The notes: generated by a model not told the origin, from the letters alone. A DNA stretch of 64,000 bases from Paludibacteraceae bacterium (GCA_017446585.1 JAFSQL010000011.1:1-64000); one strand, 5' to 3'. Shown: positions 1 to 8,761, counted from the first letter of the stretch. Numbers and translations: made by a program.

Positions 1-5
1 AGGAC

Positions 6-114
6 ACAGGCGGCTATGGCGGCGGGGTCACACCTCTTCCCATCCCGAACAGAGAAGTTAAGCCCGCCCGCGCCGATGGTACTGCGCACAGCGGGAGAGT
101 AGGTCGCCGCCACT
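6..114 (+). rRNA. rrf: 5S ribosomal RNA
   Basis: This is the 5S rRNA of the large ribosomal subunit. It is recognised from the conserved core with CCGAACAGAGAAGTTAAG near 46-63, the CGCCGATGGTACTGC segment and the closing GAGAGTAGGTCGCCGCC. The 5' GGCGGC pairs with the 3' GCCGCC to close the molecule. It sits at the window edge and is followed at once by a strong terminator, so it should be the last gene of an rRNA operon whose 16S and 23S lie upstream of base 1. Exact mature ends are approximate. Confidence 0.93.
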
Positions 115-117
115 TAC

Positions 118-158
118 GGGAGCCTTTCCGACACGGTCGGAAGGGCTCCCTTGCTTTT
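118..158 (+). terminator. Rho-independent terminator of the rRNA operon
   Basis: A 15-bp stem (118-132 with 136-150, one G-T pair) with a 3-base loop is followed by TTGCTTTTTAG. It lies directly after the 5S gene and ends the rRNA transcript. Confidence 0.85.
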
Positions 159-185
159 TAGATACAAACCACATCAACCAAGGCT

Positions 186-1565
186 ATGAACAAAGTATTA
201 AAAGTGTTAGCAATCACAGCATTCTCTGCGATATTTGCACTGCAACAAGTATATGCAGCGAAGAAAAACACACAGAAAGACACTTTTCCAGACGGGACAG
301 AGGTTCCTGAATGGTTTCACAAAACGGATGCTGTGAAACTGAATGAATTGGGCAAACAATACAAATTAACAGACTATGGAATTTTCGCTGACGGTAGAGT
401 ACATACAACCGAAATACAGGCTCTCATAAATAAAGCTGCTCAAAATGGCGGAGGTGTAATAGTAGTGCCACAGGGCATATATAAGACTGGTGGTCTCGTA
501 TTCAAGCAAGGAACACACTTGTACATAGAAGACGGAGGTGTCCTTATGGGGTCGGATTTCATCGGCGATTATCCATTGGGCAAGACACGGATAGAAGGAG
601 AGACATGCACCTACTTCGGTGCCCTCATCAACGCTGATGGTCTTGACGGTTTCACTATCTCAGGTAAAGGCATCATCGACGGTAACGGTTTGAAGTATCA
701 TCAGCAATTTCGGTTGCGACGCAAGTGGAATCCGGCTTGTACCAACAAAGACGAGCAACGCCCACGGCTTATTTACATAAGCAACTGCAAAAATGTGCAG
801 ATCGAGAATGTAAAACTCCAGAACTCAGCGTTTTGGACCACCCATATATATAATTCGGAAAATATAAAATTGCTTGGATTGCGCATATATTCACTTGACA
901 AGCCCGACTCGTCGAAGGGACCATCTACCGATGCCATAGACCTTGACGTAGTGAAGAACGTGCTTGTTAAAAACTGCTATATGTCTGTAAATGACGATGC
1001 TGTTGCCATAAAGGGAGGTAAAGGGCCATACGCAGACGCATTCGAAACAAAATATGAAGGAATAGAGATTCCTGCAGAGAACGAAGGTAACGGAATTAAC
1101 ATAAACATAATTATTGAGGATTGTGAATATGGATTCTGCCATGGCTGCTTGACACTCGGATCGGAATCCGTACATAGCCGCAATATCATTCTACGCCGCA
1201 TAAATATCAGTTCAAAGGCTAATAATCTATTATGGTTGAAGATGCGCCCTGATACACCGCAATTATATGAATATATCACTGTTGAAGACATAAAAGGATC
1301 TGTCGAGAACTTCATTCTCATTGCTCCTTGGACACAGTTCTACGATCTCAAGGGACGCAAAGACAATCCAATGTCATTTTCTGACCACATCACAATGCGC
1401 AAGTGCGACGTTGACTGCGATGTGTTTTTCAATGTAAAACAACAGAAAGAGGTTTACTATTTATCAAACTTCATTTTTGAGGACATAACAGCAAGGGCAA
1501 AGGATAAGGAGTTTCATCCTGATATAGTAGAAGGTTTCATCTACAAGAACATCAACTTGAAATAA
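186..1565 (+). CDS. GH28 family glycoside hydrolase (polygalacturonase-like), exported
   Basis: A 459-residue secreted pectinase of family GH28, expected to hydrolyse galacturonosyl linkages in homogalacturonan or rhamnogalacturonan. Residues 1-24 form a signal peptide ending VYA. A parallel beta-helix follows, with the family motifs in order: STDAID near 246, NDDAVAIKGG near 269 (the catalytic Asp pair), an HG motif near 319 and LWLKMRPD near 348. The histidine motif reads CHGC rather than the usual GHG, and the substrate-binding Arg/Lys motif is shifted, so substrate preference may differ from classical polygalacturonases. The gene stands alone just after the rRNA operon; other pectin genes are at 27-31 kb and 38-43 kb. 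Confidence 0.85.
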   Translation: MNKVLKVLAITAFSAIFALQQVYAAKKNTQKDTFPDGTEVPEWFHKTDAVKLNELGKQYKLTDYGIFADGRVHTTEIQALINKAAQNGGGVIVVPQGIYKTGGLVFKQGTHLYIEDGGVLMGSDFIGDYPLGKTRIEGETCTYFGALINADGLDGFTISGKGIIDGNGLKYHQQFRLRRKWNPACTNKDEQRPRLIYISNCKNVQIENVKLQNSAFWTTHIYNSENIKLLGLRIYSLDKPDSSKGPSTDAIDLDVVKNVLVKNCYMSVNDDAVAIKGGKGPYADAFETKYEGIEIPAENEGNGININIIIEDCEYGFCHGCLTLGSESVHSRNIILRRINISSKANNLLWLKMRPDTPQLYEYITVEDIKGSVENFILIAPWTQFYDLKGRKDNPMSFSDHITMRKCDVDCDVFFNVKQQKEVYYLSNFIFEDITARAKDKEFHPDIVEGFIYKNINLK

Positions 1566-1662
1566 CACGGAACAAACCTCTTTTTTCCCGCTCCATAATA
1601 TGCTTGTGAATTCTTAGGTGTTAAAGAGTTCTTTGTGAATTGATTTTATTAATTTATTTTCT

Positions 1663-1670
1663 TATCTTTG
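1663..1670 (+). promoter_or_regulatory. Promoter -7 box of rubredoxin gene
   Basis: TATCTTTG matches the Bacteroidota -7 consensus TAnnTTTG. A TTG at 1640-1642, 20 bases upstream, fits the -33 element. The start codon lies 40 bases downstream. Confidence 0.65.
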
Positions 1671-1709
1671 TTCAGTAAGATTATTTTTTTACCTTAAAAC
1701 CAATTCAAC

Positions 1710-1868
1710 ATGAAAAAGTATGTTTGCAAAACGTGTGGTTATGTTTATGACCCGGAAGTAGGGGATCCTGATAGCGGAATCGCAGCAGGAACTGCATTTG
1801 AAGATATTCCAGAAGATTGGGTTTGTCCGGTTTGTGGGGTTGGTAAAGATGATTTCGAAGCGGAATAA
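1710..1868 (+). CDS. Rubredoxin
   Basis: A 52-residue one-iron electron carrier. Four cysteines in CKTCG (residues 6-10) and CPVCG (39-43) bind the iron, and the Tyr-Val-Tyr-Asp-Pro and Pro-Glu-Asp-Trp segments are typical of the family. It probably passes electrons to the rubrerythrins encoded at 16-17 kb during peroxide reduction; that link is inferred from family knowledge, not from gene order. It has its own promoter and a terminator shared with the convergent nitroreductase gene. The length equals that of a canonical rubredoxin. Confidence 0.96.
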   Translation: MKKYVCKTCGYVYDPEVGDPDSGIAAGTAFEDIPEDWVCPVCGVGKDDFEAE

Positions 1869-1882
1869 ATAAGTTTTTTATA

Positions 1883-1918
1883 AAGAAAGGGCTGTTCGGT
1901 AAAGAACAGCCCTTTCTT
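1883..1918. terminator. Bidirectional terminator between rubredoxin and nitroreductase genes
   Basis: A perfect 15-bp stem (1883-1897 with 1904-1918) with a 6-base loop is flanked by T-rich sequence on the + side and by an A-rich stretch (T-rich on the minus strand) on the other. It can serve both convergent genes. Confidence 0.85.
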
Positions 1919-1942
1919 ATTTTATGGTCGGATTAGTATTTT

Positions 1943-2695
1943 TTATATTTGAAAACCTTGTTCACGAAAGACATCAAGAAGTTCAACGGATATTCTTTCT
2001 GCGTCTTGTTGTGTGTATCGTATGTCAGTAAAAACTTGTGCCAATGTTTCTTTCTTGTTCTCAAGTACGAATTGTTTGTTTTGAGGCAGATTCTCTTTAT
2101 AACGATAGATGCGTTCAATCTCGCTATCAGGATAGTCCTCGTAGATTTCATGGTGACAAATTCCGTCTAAGGGAAGTCTGTCTTCTTGTTGTTTTTCCTT
2201 TTCTTCAGCGGTAGGATAGCCAACGGTTATGGTTGTTATAGGAACGACGTATTTGGGCAATTTCAATGTTTTGATGATGCTGCGTGCGTTGTAGGTGGTC
2301 GTACCAAGATAGCAGATGCCTAAGCCTTCTGATTCGGCTGCTACAGCGAGGTTTTGGGATGCGAGACAAGCGTCAATTATTGCTGACGAAAGGGAGAGGA
2401 GGTTGCCATAGCCAGGTTTAGCGTTTCGCAGGGCGCACCAATGGTTGAATCGGTTGAAATCGACGCAGAATGTAATGACTGCTGGTGCTTCTGTTACCAT
2501 TGGTTGATTGAAGTGGGCAGGGGCGAGTTGTTTCTTTATCTCCTTGTCAAGTGTTACGACTATCGAATAAGTTTGCATGCCGCCCGTATTGGAGGCTCGA
2601 CAAGCTGCCGTGAGTATTCTATTGAGGGTTTGTTCGCTGATAGGGGCGTCCGTGTAGCGACGAATGGTTTTATGGTTGATGAGTTGTTGTAGCAT
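1943..2695 (-). CDS. NfsA/FRP-like nitroreductase family oxidoreductase
   Basis: A 250-residue FMN-dependent NAD(P)H oxidoreductase of the nitroreductase superfamily. The N-terminus has the family's R-R-Y-T start (residues 12-15) and the ASNTGGMQ segment that contacts FMN. A central helix carries SLSSAIIDACLASQN and the GLGICYLGT strand follows. Length and the C-terminal extension fit the NfsA/flavin reductase P group better than the short NfsB type; a second, shorter nitroreductase is at 59.6 kb. Physiological substrates cannot be told from sequence. A TAACTTTG promoter box lies at 2723-2730 on this strand. Confidence 0.85.
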   Translation of the reverse strand: MLQQLINHKTIRRYTDAPISEQTLNRILTAACRASNTGGMQTYSIVVTLDKEIKKQLAPAHFNQPMVTEAPAVITFCVDFNRFNHWCALRNAKPGYGNLLSLSSAIIDACLASQNLAVAAESEGLGICYLGTTTYNARSIIKTLKLPKYVVPITTITVGYPTAEEKEKQQEDRLPLDGICHHEIYEDYPDSEIERIYRYKENLPQNKQFVLENKKETLAQVFTDIRYTQQDAERISVELLDVFREQGFQI

Positions 2696-2722
2696 GTTGC
2701 TATGATATTAAATGTTCGGTTA

Positions 2723-2730
2723 CAAAGTTA
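2723..2730 (-). promoter_or_regulatory. Promoter -7 box of nitroreductase gene
   Basis: TAACTTTG on the minus strand fits TAnnTTTG and lies 27 bases before the start codon. I see no clear -33 element at the usual distance. Confidence 0.5.
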
Positions 2731-2759
2731 AATAAAACATGGTCAAAAACGCAGATGTA

Positions 2760-2802
2760 TAAAAATAAAAAGACATCGTTTCTAATCTTAGAAACGATGT
2801 CT
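2760..2802 (-). terminator. Terminator of the tRNA cluster
   Basis: A near-perfect stem (2771-2784 with 2789-2802) is followed on the minus strand by TTTTTATTTTTAT. It directly follows tRNA-Leu(GAG) and ends the three-tRNA transcript. Confidence 0.88.
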
Positions 2803-2808
2803 GAATCG

Positions 2809-2891
2809 TGCGCAGGATGAGAGTCGAACTCACACAGGATTACTCCCACTACCCCCTCAAAGTAGCGCGTCTACCATTTCGCCACCTGCGC
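2809..2891 (-). tRNA. tRNA-Leu (anticodon GAG)
   Basis: The minus strand folds into a class II tRNA with acceptor GCGCAGG/CCTGCGC, a D-arm GCG...CGC, an anticodon loop TTGAGGG (anticodon GAG, reading CUC and CUU), a long variable arm and the T-loop TTCGACT. CCA is not encoded. It is the last gene of a tRNA trio. Confidence 0.95.
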
Positions 2892-2929
2892 AGGGAAAAG
2901 CCCAAAGCGATGTTGTCGCATTGAATTCG

Positions 2930-3011
2930 TGCCCAAAACAGGACTCGAACCTGCACACCTTGCGGCATACGCACCTGAAACGTACGCGTCTACCAATTCC
3001 GCCATTTGGGC
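2930..3011 (-). tRNA. tRNA-Leu (anticodon CAG)
   Basis: A class II tRNA with acceptor GCCCAAA/TTTGGGC, anticodon loop TTCAGGT (anticodon CAG), a variable arm with stem TGCCGCAAGGTGTGCA and T-loop TTCGAGT. It is the middle gene of the Gly-Leu-Leu cluster. Confidence 0.95.
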
Positions 3012-3074
3012 AATTTGTTGTCAAAGACAAAGGCGGCGGATATTTGCGTTACCACCGCCTTTTTCACTTTTTTG

Positions 3075-3146
3075 AGCGGAAAACGGGATTCGGACCCGCG
3101 ACCCCAACCTTGGCAAGGTTGTGCTCTACCCCTGAGCTACTTCCGC
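3075..3146 (-). tRNA. tRNA-Gly (anticodon GCC)
   Basis: A class I tRNA with acceptor GCGGAAG, D-arm AGCTCAGGGGTAGAGCA, anticodon loop TTGCCAA (anticodon GCC) and T-loop TTCGAATC-like sequence. It is the first gene of the cluster and is preceded by a good promoter at 3199-3228. Confidence 0.95.
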
Positions 3147-3198
3147 AACATTATTTCAAACAACTTGCGAAAACGAGTTTATCGCTGTGTTGCGGGTG

Positions 3199-3228
3199 CA
3201 AAGATACTGCTTTTTGTTTTTCCTGCAA
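3199..3228 (-). promoter_or_regulatory. Promoter of the tRNA-Gly/Leu/Leu cluster
   Basis: On the minus strand a -33 TTG (3226-3228) and a -7 TATCTTTG (3199-3206) are separated by 19 bases, the spacing expected of the main Bacteroidota sigma factor. No other gene lies between it and the tRNA genes. Confidence 0.75.
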
Positions 3229-3295
3229 GCGTTTTTTGCTAAAAAAATGATATATTTTTTCTGTTTTTCGTAAGTGTTTGAAATAGTGTGATAAA

Positions 3296-4588
3296 TTATA
3301 ACCTATCGTCCACGACATCACGTGGAAGGAAGTTTTTTACGTCATAAATGATGGCACCTCCGTCGTGTTGTTTCTTGTAAGGAAGAGAAGCGAACTGTGA
3401 GTGGCTAACTGCTAAAATGATAGCGTTATATTGCTTGCTCATGTCAGGTTCAGCGGTGATTTGAAGTCCATACTCTTGCTTCACTTCTTCAGCATCCGCC
3501 CATGGGTCACAAATGGTTACGTTAGCACCGAAGTCTTCCAATTCCTTATAAATATCCACAACTTTCGTATTTCGGATGTCTGGGCAGTTCTCTTTGAATG
3601 TGATGCCCAATAAGAGAACATTAGCATCTTTGATTCTATCGCCTTGACGAATCATGAGTTTCAGAACTGTGTCGGCAATGTGTTTTGCTATGGCGTTGTT
3701 TACACGTCGTCCTGATGCAATCACTTCAGGTGAATAGCCTGCAGCCTTAGCGCGGTGTATTAGGTAGTAAGGATCAACGCCAATGCAGTGTCCTCCTACC
3801 AAGCCAGGTCTGTATTGTTTGAAATTCCATTTAGAACTTGCCGCATCTATCACATCGTTGGTGTCTATGCCCATGTGAGAGAAAATTAACGCTAATTCAT
3901 TCATGAACGAGATGTTCACGTCACGTTGAGCATTTTCGATGGCTTTGGATGCTTCTGCTACTTTCATGCTGGCGGCACGGAAAGTCGGAACTTCCAAGAT
4001 GGATTGATAAAGTTTGTCAACAAAGTCCGCAATTTCGGGTGTCGAACCGGAAGTGACTTTACGGATTTTTGTTAATGTGTTCACTTTGTCTCCCGGGTTG
4101 ATGCGCTCCGGAGAGTAACCGCAGAAGAAGTCAACGTTGAACTTTAATCCCGATTCCTTTTCAAGTACGGGAACGCAATCTTCTTCTGTACATCCGGGAT
4201 ACACAGTAGATTCATAGATGACAATGTCTCCTTTGTTGAGAGTTTGCCCAACGGTCTTACTTGCTCCTAAAAGTGGGCGAAGGTCTGGATTGTTGTATGT
4301 GTCGATGCCAGTTGGTACGGCAACGATATATACATTTCTGTCTTTTAGTTTATTGGTGTCATTGCTAAAATGCAAGCCGATGACACTATTTTTGCCTCGT
4401 TCAATGGCCTTTTTCAGTTCGTCTGTATTGGTCTCGAGCGTATGGTCTTTGCCTTCGTTCAGTTCTTTAACTCGGGTAGGATTGATGTCGAAACCTAAAA
4501 CGTCATAGTGTTTGCTAAATTCCAAAGCAAGCGGCATTCCGACATATCCGAGTCCTACGACTGCAATTCTAAGATTTTCGTTTTTCAT
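3296..4588 (-). CDS. UDP-N-acetyl-hexosamine dehydrogenase (TviB/WbpA-like nucleotide sugar dehydrogenase)
   Basis: About 430 residues. It oxidises the C6 hydroxyl of a UDP-HexNAc to a uronic acid, giving precursors such as UDP-GalNAcA or UDP-ManNAcA for capsule. The N-terminal Rossmann motif is VVGLGYVGMP near residue 9, the central domain follows, and the catalytic Cys is in GGHCIGVDPYY near residue 266. The C-terminal UDP-binding domain has GITFKENCPDIRNTK. I chose the start at 4588 (Met-Lys-Asn-Glu); another in-frame ATG at 4609 would add seven residues and come within four bases of the wzc stop. It is the last gene of the export operon. Which UDP-sugar is used cannot be decided by eye. 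Confidence 0.87.
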   Translation of the reverse strand: MKNENLRIAVVGLGYVGMPLALEFSKHYDVLGFDINPTRVKELNEGKDHTLETNTDELKKAIERGKNSVIGLHFSNDTNKLKDRNVYIVAVPTGIDTYNNPDLRPLLGASKTVGQTLNKGDIVIYESTVYPGCTEEDCVPVLEKESGLKFNVDFFCGYSPERINPGDKVNTLTKIRKVTSGSTPEIADFVDKLYQSILEVPTFRAASMKVAEASKAIENAQRDVNISFMNELALIFSHMGIDTNDVIDAASSKWNFKQYRPGLVGGHCIGVDPYYLIHRAKAAGYSPEVIASGRRVNNAIAKHIADTVLKLMIRQGDRIKDANVLLLGITFKENCPDIRNTKVVDIYKELEDFGANVTICDPWADAEEVKQEYGLQITAEPDMSKQYNAIILAVSHSQFASLPYKKQHDGGAIIYDVKNFLPRDVVDDRL

Positions 4589-4612
4589 TCCTTGAAAAAT
4601 TAAAGCCAATGA

Positions 4613-7114
4613 TTAATAATATTCTCGTTTGATTTCTTTCAATTTGTTTTTTGTTCGTTTCCACCAATTTTCATTGCTGTTTTCTTCCTCATCTTCTTTG
4701 AAATATTCTTGGGTATAATTGTGATATGTGTCTTTCTTCATGTAGTAGGAACGTCGTCCATATTCGTGATAGTTCGAGTAGGAAATCTTGCGTTGGTCAA
4801 CGTCATTCAAAACAACATATAAGTTGGTGATTTGGTCAGCCCGAAGTTGTTGCAAGACGGACTTGAAGAAGTTCTTGTTTGTCTTTGCGCTTCGTACAAT
4901 GAAGATATTTGCGTCCACGTTGAACATCAGTGCGTAAGCATCCGCTACCAAGCCGACAGGTGAGGTGTCTATGACAATGTGGTCATATTCCTTTTTCAGA
5001 TTCTCCATCAGTTCTGTCAATTTTGGCGTGCGAATCAATTCTCCTGGGTTTGGCGGAACTGTTCCTGCATAAATCATGTCAAAATTGTAATGCTCATCGG
5101 TGATGATTAAGTTACGCCAATCTTCAACTTGACCAATCAAGTAGTTGCTTATTCCGACATTCTTGTCGTTTGGCAACTCCAATCGGTCAATCAATGATGG
5201 TTTACGCAAGTCCATATCAATAAGCAGGGTGCGCCGTTTGGAATGAGCGCAGATTGCGGCAAAGTTGAGAGCGAATGTTGTCTTTCCGTCACCACTTTCG
5301 GTGGATGTTACCAATGTCGTAGTAGGTGATACTCGTTTCGTTATGAACTCAATACGGGTACGTACCACGCGATAACTCTCTGCCAATCCGCTTCGTGGGT
5401 TATTGAGAACTGGTATTTTGCTCTTAGACTGTGTGTGTCGAATGGAACCGAAGTAAGGGTAGAAAGAAGAGAACCTCTCTACATCTCGCTTGTCAATAAT
5501 CTTATTGTTGAGAATGATTTTCAATATGGAAATCAGTAAAGGAATAAGGATTCCGATAGATAAGTAGAATGTCTTGGTGCTGGATTTTTCTCCACTGTTG
5601 GTCATACCGATGACACGGGCGCGTTCAACAATCAGGTTGTCCGCACTGTTAGAGGCCTTTTGTACTTGGCTTTCAGAGCGTTTTTGCAGTAAATAGCTAT
5701 AGTAGTCATCTTGAATCTTAAACTTCCTTTCGTAGTTGCTCATTAAACTCTGCTTGTCTGGCAAGTTTCCTTTTTCGGTGTTGTTCTTTCTCGTTTTTCG
5801 TTCCAATTCTCTTTTTTCAAGGTCAAGAGATTGTTTCATGTTGTTGGTCAACAAGAGAATATTCTGGCGATTCTGTTCCAATTGTCTTTCATAGGTTGAG
5901 TGAAATGGGTTTTTTTCTCCGATTTCCTTTTTCTTCATGACCAAATCGTTGTACTTCGAAACATAGATTGAAAGATTTGCATCCGTGATTCCGATGGATG
6001 TCGGTACGGCAATAACTTCCTCGTCCGTATTGTTGCTCAGTATCTTCAAGAGGTATTGGAAATACTTCTCCTTCATCTCGAACTCATCCATTTTTGATTC
6101 ATAAGAACGCCCCTCGCTGACGATTTGGGAAGTGTAGGAGTTGATGTCGATGATGTCGTTTTGAAGTCGATAGTTCTTCAGATTTCCTTCACTGATTTCA
6201 AGGCTATCGGTAATGGACCCCAACTGGCTGTCAATAAAGTCAATAGTTTTGATTGCCGCTTCGTTTTTTCGGTCCAATGACATTTGAATAAACTCATCAC
6301 ACAGTTGGTTGATGAAGTCAATGTCTTTGGCATAATCTGGACCTTGCATGTTGACCGTAAGCACGGATGAACCTTTCATGACAAAGTCAAAAGACAATCT
6401 CGAAGAGTAGTAGTCAATCAGTTGCTCTGTGTTTTCGAATCGAAAATAGAAATCATAGCCAGGCATGAATTGTTCTGGTTTTATTTCTACTTTTATGGTT
6501 CCGAAAGGGAACATTTGCGAAACACCATATTTGCCTTTTTTGCTTGCTTTGATTTCGTTTTGTGTCCAAGTGACAGTATAGTATGTCCTGTCGCCATCAT
6601 CTTTGATGTGGAACTCTCCGTTGTAAGCTAAAGGAGAAATGCTCTCGTCGATGATGCGAACGGGTTCATAACCATAAATGGAAGTGGTCTTATATCGTCC
6701 TTTTTGGTAGCAATTAACTCTAAAAGGAAGTTTGTTGATGGTCTTTCGAATCAAATCGCGACTTCCGAACATGATGATTTGGTTGTTCACGTTTCGATAA
6801 CTCTGTTGCAAACCAAACCCCTGCATGAGATAGTTATTGCCGATTTTGTTTTCATCAATCATCACCAAGGCGTTCGTGGCATAGTTTGGAATCCAATGTT
6901 TGTTCTTGTAATGCGCCACGACTAAGGCGATGGTGATACCTATGACAAATAAATACCAGAATCGAATGATTTGTCGCAAATAAACGACCAAATCGACCAA
7001 TTGAAACGATGCGCCGCTGTCATTGTCCGTGTATGGTGTTTGTCTTGCGGATTCGTTAGGTGACGATTCGCCATTCAAAGTGGTGTTGGGGTATGTATTA
7101 GATTGATATGCCAT
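4613..7114 (-). CDS. Wzc-type polysaccharide co-polymerase with tyrosine kinase domain
   Basis: An 833-residue inner-membrane protein that controls chain length and export of a surface polysaccharide. Order: cytoplasmic N-terminus, transmembrane helix about 50-68, Wzz domain, a long periplasmic coiled-coil region about 280-490, a second helix about 512-532, then a BY-kinase domain. Its Walker A is ESGDGKTT near 605-612, the A' motif is LLIDMDLRKP and Walker B is HIVIDTSPVG near 713. The tail (about 775-833) holds a cluster of tyrosines, the usual autophosphorylation sites. It overlaps the upstream wza stop by one base (TAATG), so the two are translationally coupled. Confidence 0.93.
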   Translation of the reverse strand: MAYQSNTYPNTTLNGESSPNESARQTPYTDNDSGASFQLVDLVVYLRQIIRFWYLFVIGITIALVVAHYKNKHWIPNYATNALVMIDENKIGNNYLMQGFGLQQSYRNVNNQIIMFGSRDLIRKTINKLPFRVNCYQKGRYKTTSIYGYEPVRIIDESISPLAYNGEFHIKDDGDRTYYTVTWTQNEIKASKKGKYGVSQMFPFGTIKVEIKPEQFMPGYDFYFRFENTEQLIDYYSSRLSFDFVMKGSSVLTVNMQGPDYAKDIDFINQLCDEFIQMSLDRKNEAAIKTIDFIDSQLGSITDSLEISEGNLKNYRLQNDIIDINSYTSQIVSEGRSYESKMDEFEMKEKYFQYLLKILSNNTDEEVIAVPTSIGITDANLSIYVSKYNDLVMKKKEIGEKNPFHSTYERQLEQNRQNILLLTNNMKQSLDLEKRELERKTRKNNTEKGNLPDKQSLMSNYERKFKIQDDYYSYLLQKRSESQVQKASNSADNLIVERARVIGMTNSGEKSSTKTFYLSIGILIPLLISILKIILNNKIIDKRDVERFSSFYPYFGSIRHTQSKSKIPVLNNPRSGLAESYRVVRTRIEFITKRVSPTTTLVTSTESGDGKTTFALNFAAICAHSKRRTLLIDMDLRKPSLIDRLELPNDKNVGISNYLIGQVEDWRNLIITDEHYNFDMIYAGTVPPNPGELIRTPKLTELMENLKKEYDHIVIDTSPVGLVADAYALMFNVDANIFIVRSAKTNKNFFKSVLQQLRADQITNLYVVLNDVDQRKISYSNYHEYGRRSYYMKKDTYHNYTQEYFKEDEEENSNENWWKRTKNKLKEIKREYY

Positions 7115-7887
7115 TACTTGTTCGCATAAGTTGTTACGAGCAACACAAACGACAGGGTTGATGTTACAAAGCCCATGAGCGATGCAAACGTAGTAATTCT
7201 AAAGAATGCGTTACTCGCTTGCGGAATAAAGATGATGTCGTTTGGTTCAATGTAGTAAAATTCAGAATCCAATATGTCCTTGCTTCGTATGTTGAATGAG
7301 ACGATTTTTTCTTTTCCATCTACCCGTCGCAATATCTTGATGCGTTTTCTGTCCGCAAGGGGTGTCAGGTCACCTGCTTGTGCCAACGCTTCAAAAACAT
7401 TCATGTTGTTCTTGTAGATGGAGAATTTTCCTTTTTGGGCTTCCCCAATCACGTAGTAGGACCTATCTGCCATTGCGGTTTTGACAACTAAATCTTCCGC
7501 AACATAGGGTTTGAGCAGTTCTGTCAGGTATTGGTTTGTCTCTCTCAAGGTTTTTCCTGCGACATGCACGTTGGAAACGTAGGGTAAGTCAATTGTCCCG
7601 TCTTGATATATCCTATACGTCAGTTGGTTATTTATGTTTGCTGAGTTTCCCATTCCGTTTGAGAATAAGGAGACGGCATCTGCGTTTGCGCTTCCGAAAG
7701 AGATATTTAATTCGTCATTAGGTTGAAGACGATACTCTTCTAATTGTGCCGGTGCATAGTTTTCTTTCTCGTTTTGAAGGTATCTTGTCGTTTTGTTTGT
7801 CACGCATGATGATGTAATCGTCATGATGCTCGTTACGAGAAGGATTTGAATCGAGACTTGGATAATATGTCTTTTTTTGGCGTTCAA
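7114..7887 (-). CDS. Polysaccharide export lipoprotein (Wza-like), second copy
   Basis: A 257-residue outer-membrane export protein. A lipoprotein signal ends at Cys28 (TSSC). A Poly_export domain follows (YRLQPNDELNISF) and then an SLBB-type region with FYYIEPNDIIFIPQ, ending in a hydrophobic C-terminal segment that may be the membrane-crossing helix of the octameric channel. It is shorter than E. coli Wza (about 380 residues), as is usual in Bacteroidales. It is a clear paralogue of the gene directly upstream (7909-8721). Confidence 0.9.
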   Translation of the reverse strand: MNAKKRHIIQVSIQILLVTSIMTITSSCVTNKTTRYLQNEKENYAPAQLEEYRLQPNDELNISFGSANADAVSLFSNGMGNSANINNQLTYRIYQDGTIDLPYVSNVHVAGKTLRETNQYLTELLKPYVAEDLVVKTAMADRSYYVIGEAQKGKFSIYKNNMNVFEALAQAGDLTPLADRKRIKILRRVDGKEKIVSFNIRSKDILDSEFYYIEPNDIIFIPQASNAFFRITTFASLMGFVTSTLSFVLLVTTYANK

Positions 7888-7908
7888 TTTTCGGAGTCTT
7901 TTTGGGTT

Positions 7909-8721
7909 CTAAAAGCCTTTTGTGGAATAAGTGTAAAGCAAAAATCCGAACGAAAGAGTAGAGGTGATGGCAGACAGTACTTCTGTAAATGACGAGACGG
8001 CAAAGAACTGTCCGGAGAAAGAAGGAACGTAAATGATATCGTTTGGTTGAATATAATAGAATTCGGAATTGATGATGTCCTTGCTTCTCACGTCAAATTC
8101 TCGAACGGTTGTTTTTCCGTCTATTCGTCGAAGGATGCGAATGTGTTTTCGAGAAGCCAAAATAGGCAAGTCTCCGGCAACGGACAATGCCTGAAATATA
8201 TTCATCCTTTTTTCGGAAATAGGAAAGATTCCATTTGAATGTCCGATGATGGCAAAGTAGGCTCCGACAAGTTTGACGGTCACTTCGATATCCGGAATAG
8301 ATGAACTGAGTTTCTCTTTCAGCAAGTCTTGTGTTTCGCGTGTTGTCAGTCCGACAACTTTAATGCTTCCGAGGTGTGGAAAGTCAATGCAACTATCACC
8401 ATAAATCGTGTATGTATATAAATCGGAAGCAAAGTTAGGCATCATGCCGAATTGCGCCATGTTGACACCGTTTGTGTATGGTGTTACGGCTTCTTTGTTC
8501 GTCGAAGAAAGAATGATGGAAAGTTGGTCGGACGGTTGAAGGCGGTATTCGGCAAAAAGTTCAACGGAGTCCATCTCTGTGTAAGTGTTTACTCCTGGTC
8601 TTTTTTGTAAATAGTTCGTCTTCCACGGGGTAACACAGCTACATACGGAGGTGGCTATGAATAGATATATAAGGGTTTTCAGCAGGGTATCCAATTCTAT
8701 GAATCTAAATCTTTTCGTCAT
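7909..8721 (-). CDS. Polysaccharide export lipoprotein (Wza-like), first copy
   Basis: A 270-residue paralogue of the next gene. The lipobox is VCSC with Cys29. YRLQPSDQLSIIL marks the Poly_export domain, FYYIQPNDIIYVPS the distal repeat, and the last 25 residues are hydrophobic. It heads the minus-strand export operon; a TACATTTG promoter box lies at 8754-8761. Two different Wza proteins in tandem could form a mixed channel or serve two polysaccharides. Confidence 0.9.
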   Translation of the reverse strand: MTKRFRFIELDTLLKTLIYLFIATSVCSCVTPWKTNYLQKRPGVNTYTEMDSVELFAEYRLQPSDQLSIILSSTNKEAVTPYTNGVNMAQFGMMPNFASDLYTYTIYGDSCIDFPHLGSIKVVGLTTRETQDLLKEKLSSSIPDIEVTVKLVGAYFAIIGHSNGIFPISEKRMNIFQALSVAGDLPILASRKHIRILRRIDGKTTVREFDVRSKDIINSEFYYIQPNDIIYVPSFSGQFFAVSSFTEVLSAITSTLSFGFLLYTYSTKGF

Positions 8722-8753
8722 GAGGCGAACCGCAGATTTTCATTCAATGATTG

Positions 8754-8761
8754 CAAATGTA
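8754..8761 (-). promoter_or_regulatory. Promoter -7 box of the polysaccharide export operon
   Basis: TACATTTG on the minus strand fits TAnnTTTG and lies 32 bases before the first wza start. The 248-base gap 8722-8969 also holds the divergent rplS promoter; I see no gene in it. Confidence 0.5.

Noticed and set aside
2921-3250. A 109-codon frame on the plus strand
   Set aside because: It covers two tRNA genes on the opposite strand and cannot be a real gene.
3296-8721. A complete capsule biosynthesis locus
   Set aside because: No flippase, polymerase, initiating transferase or glycosyltransferase is present; only export and one precursor gene.
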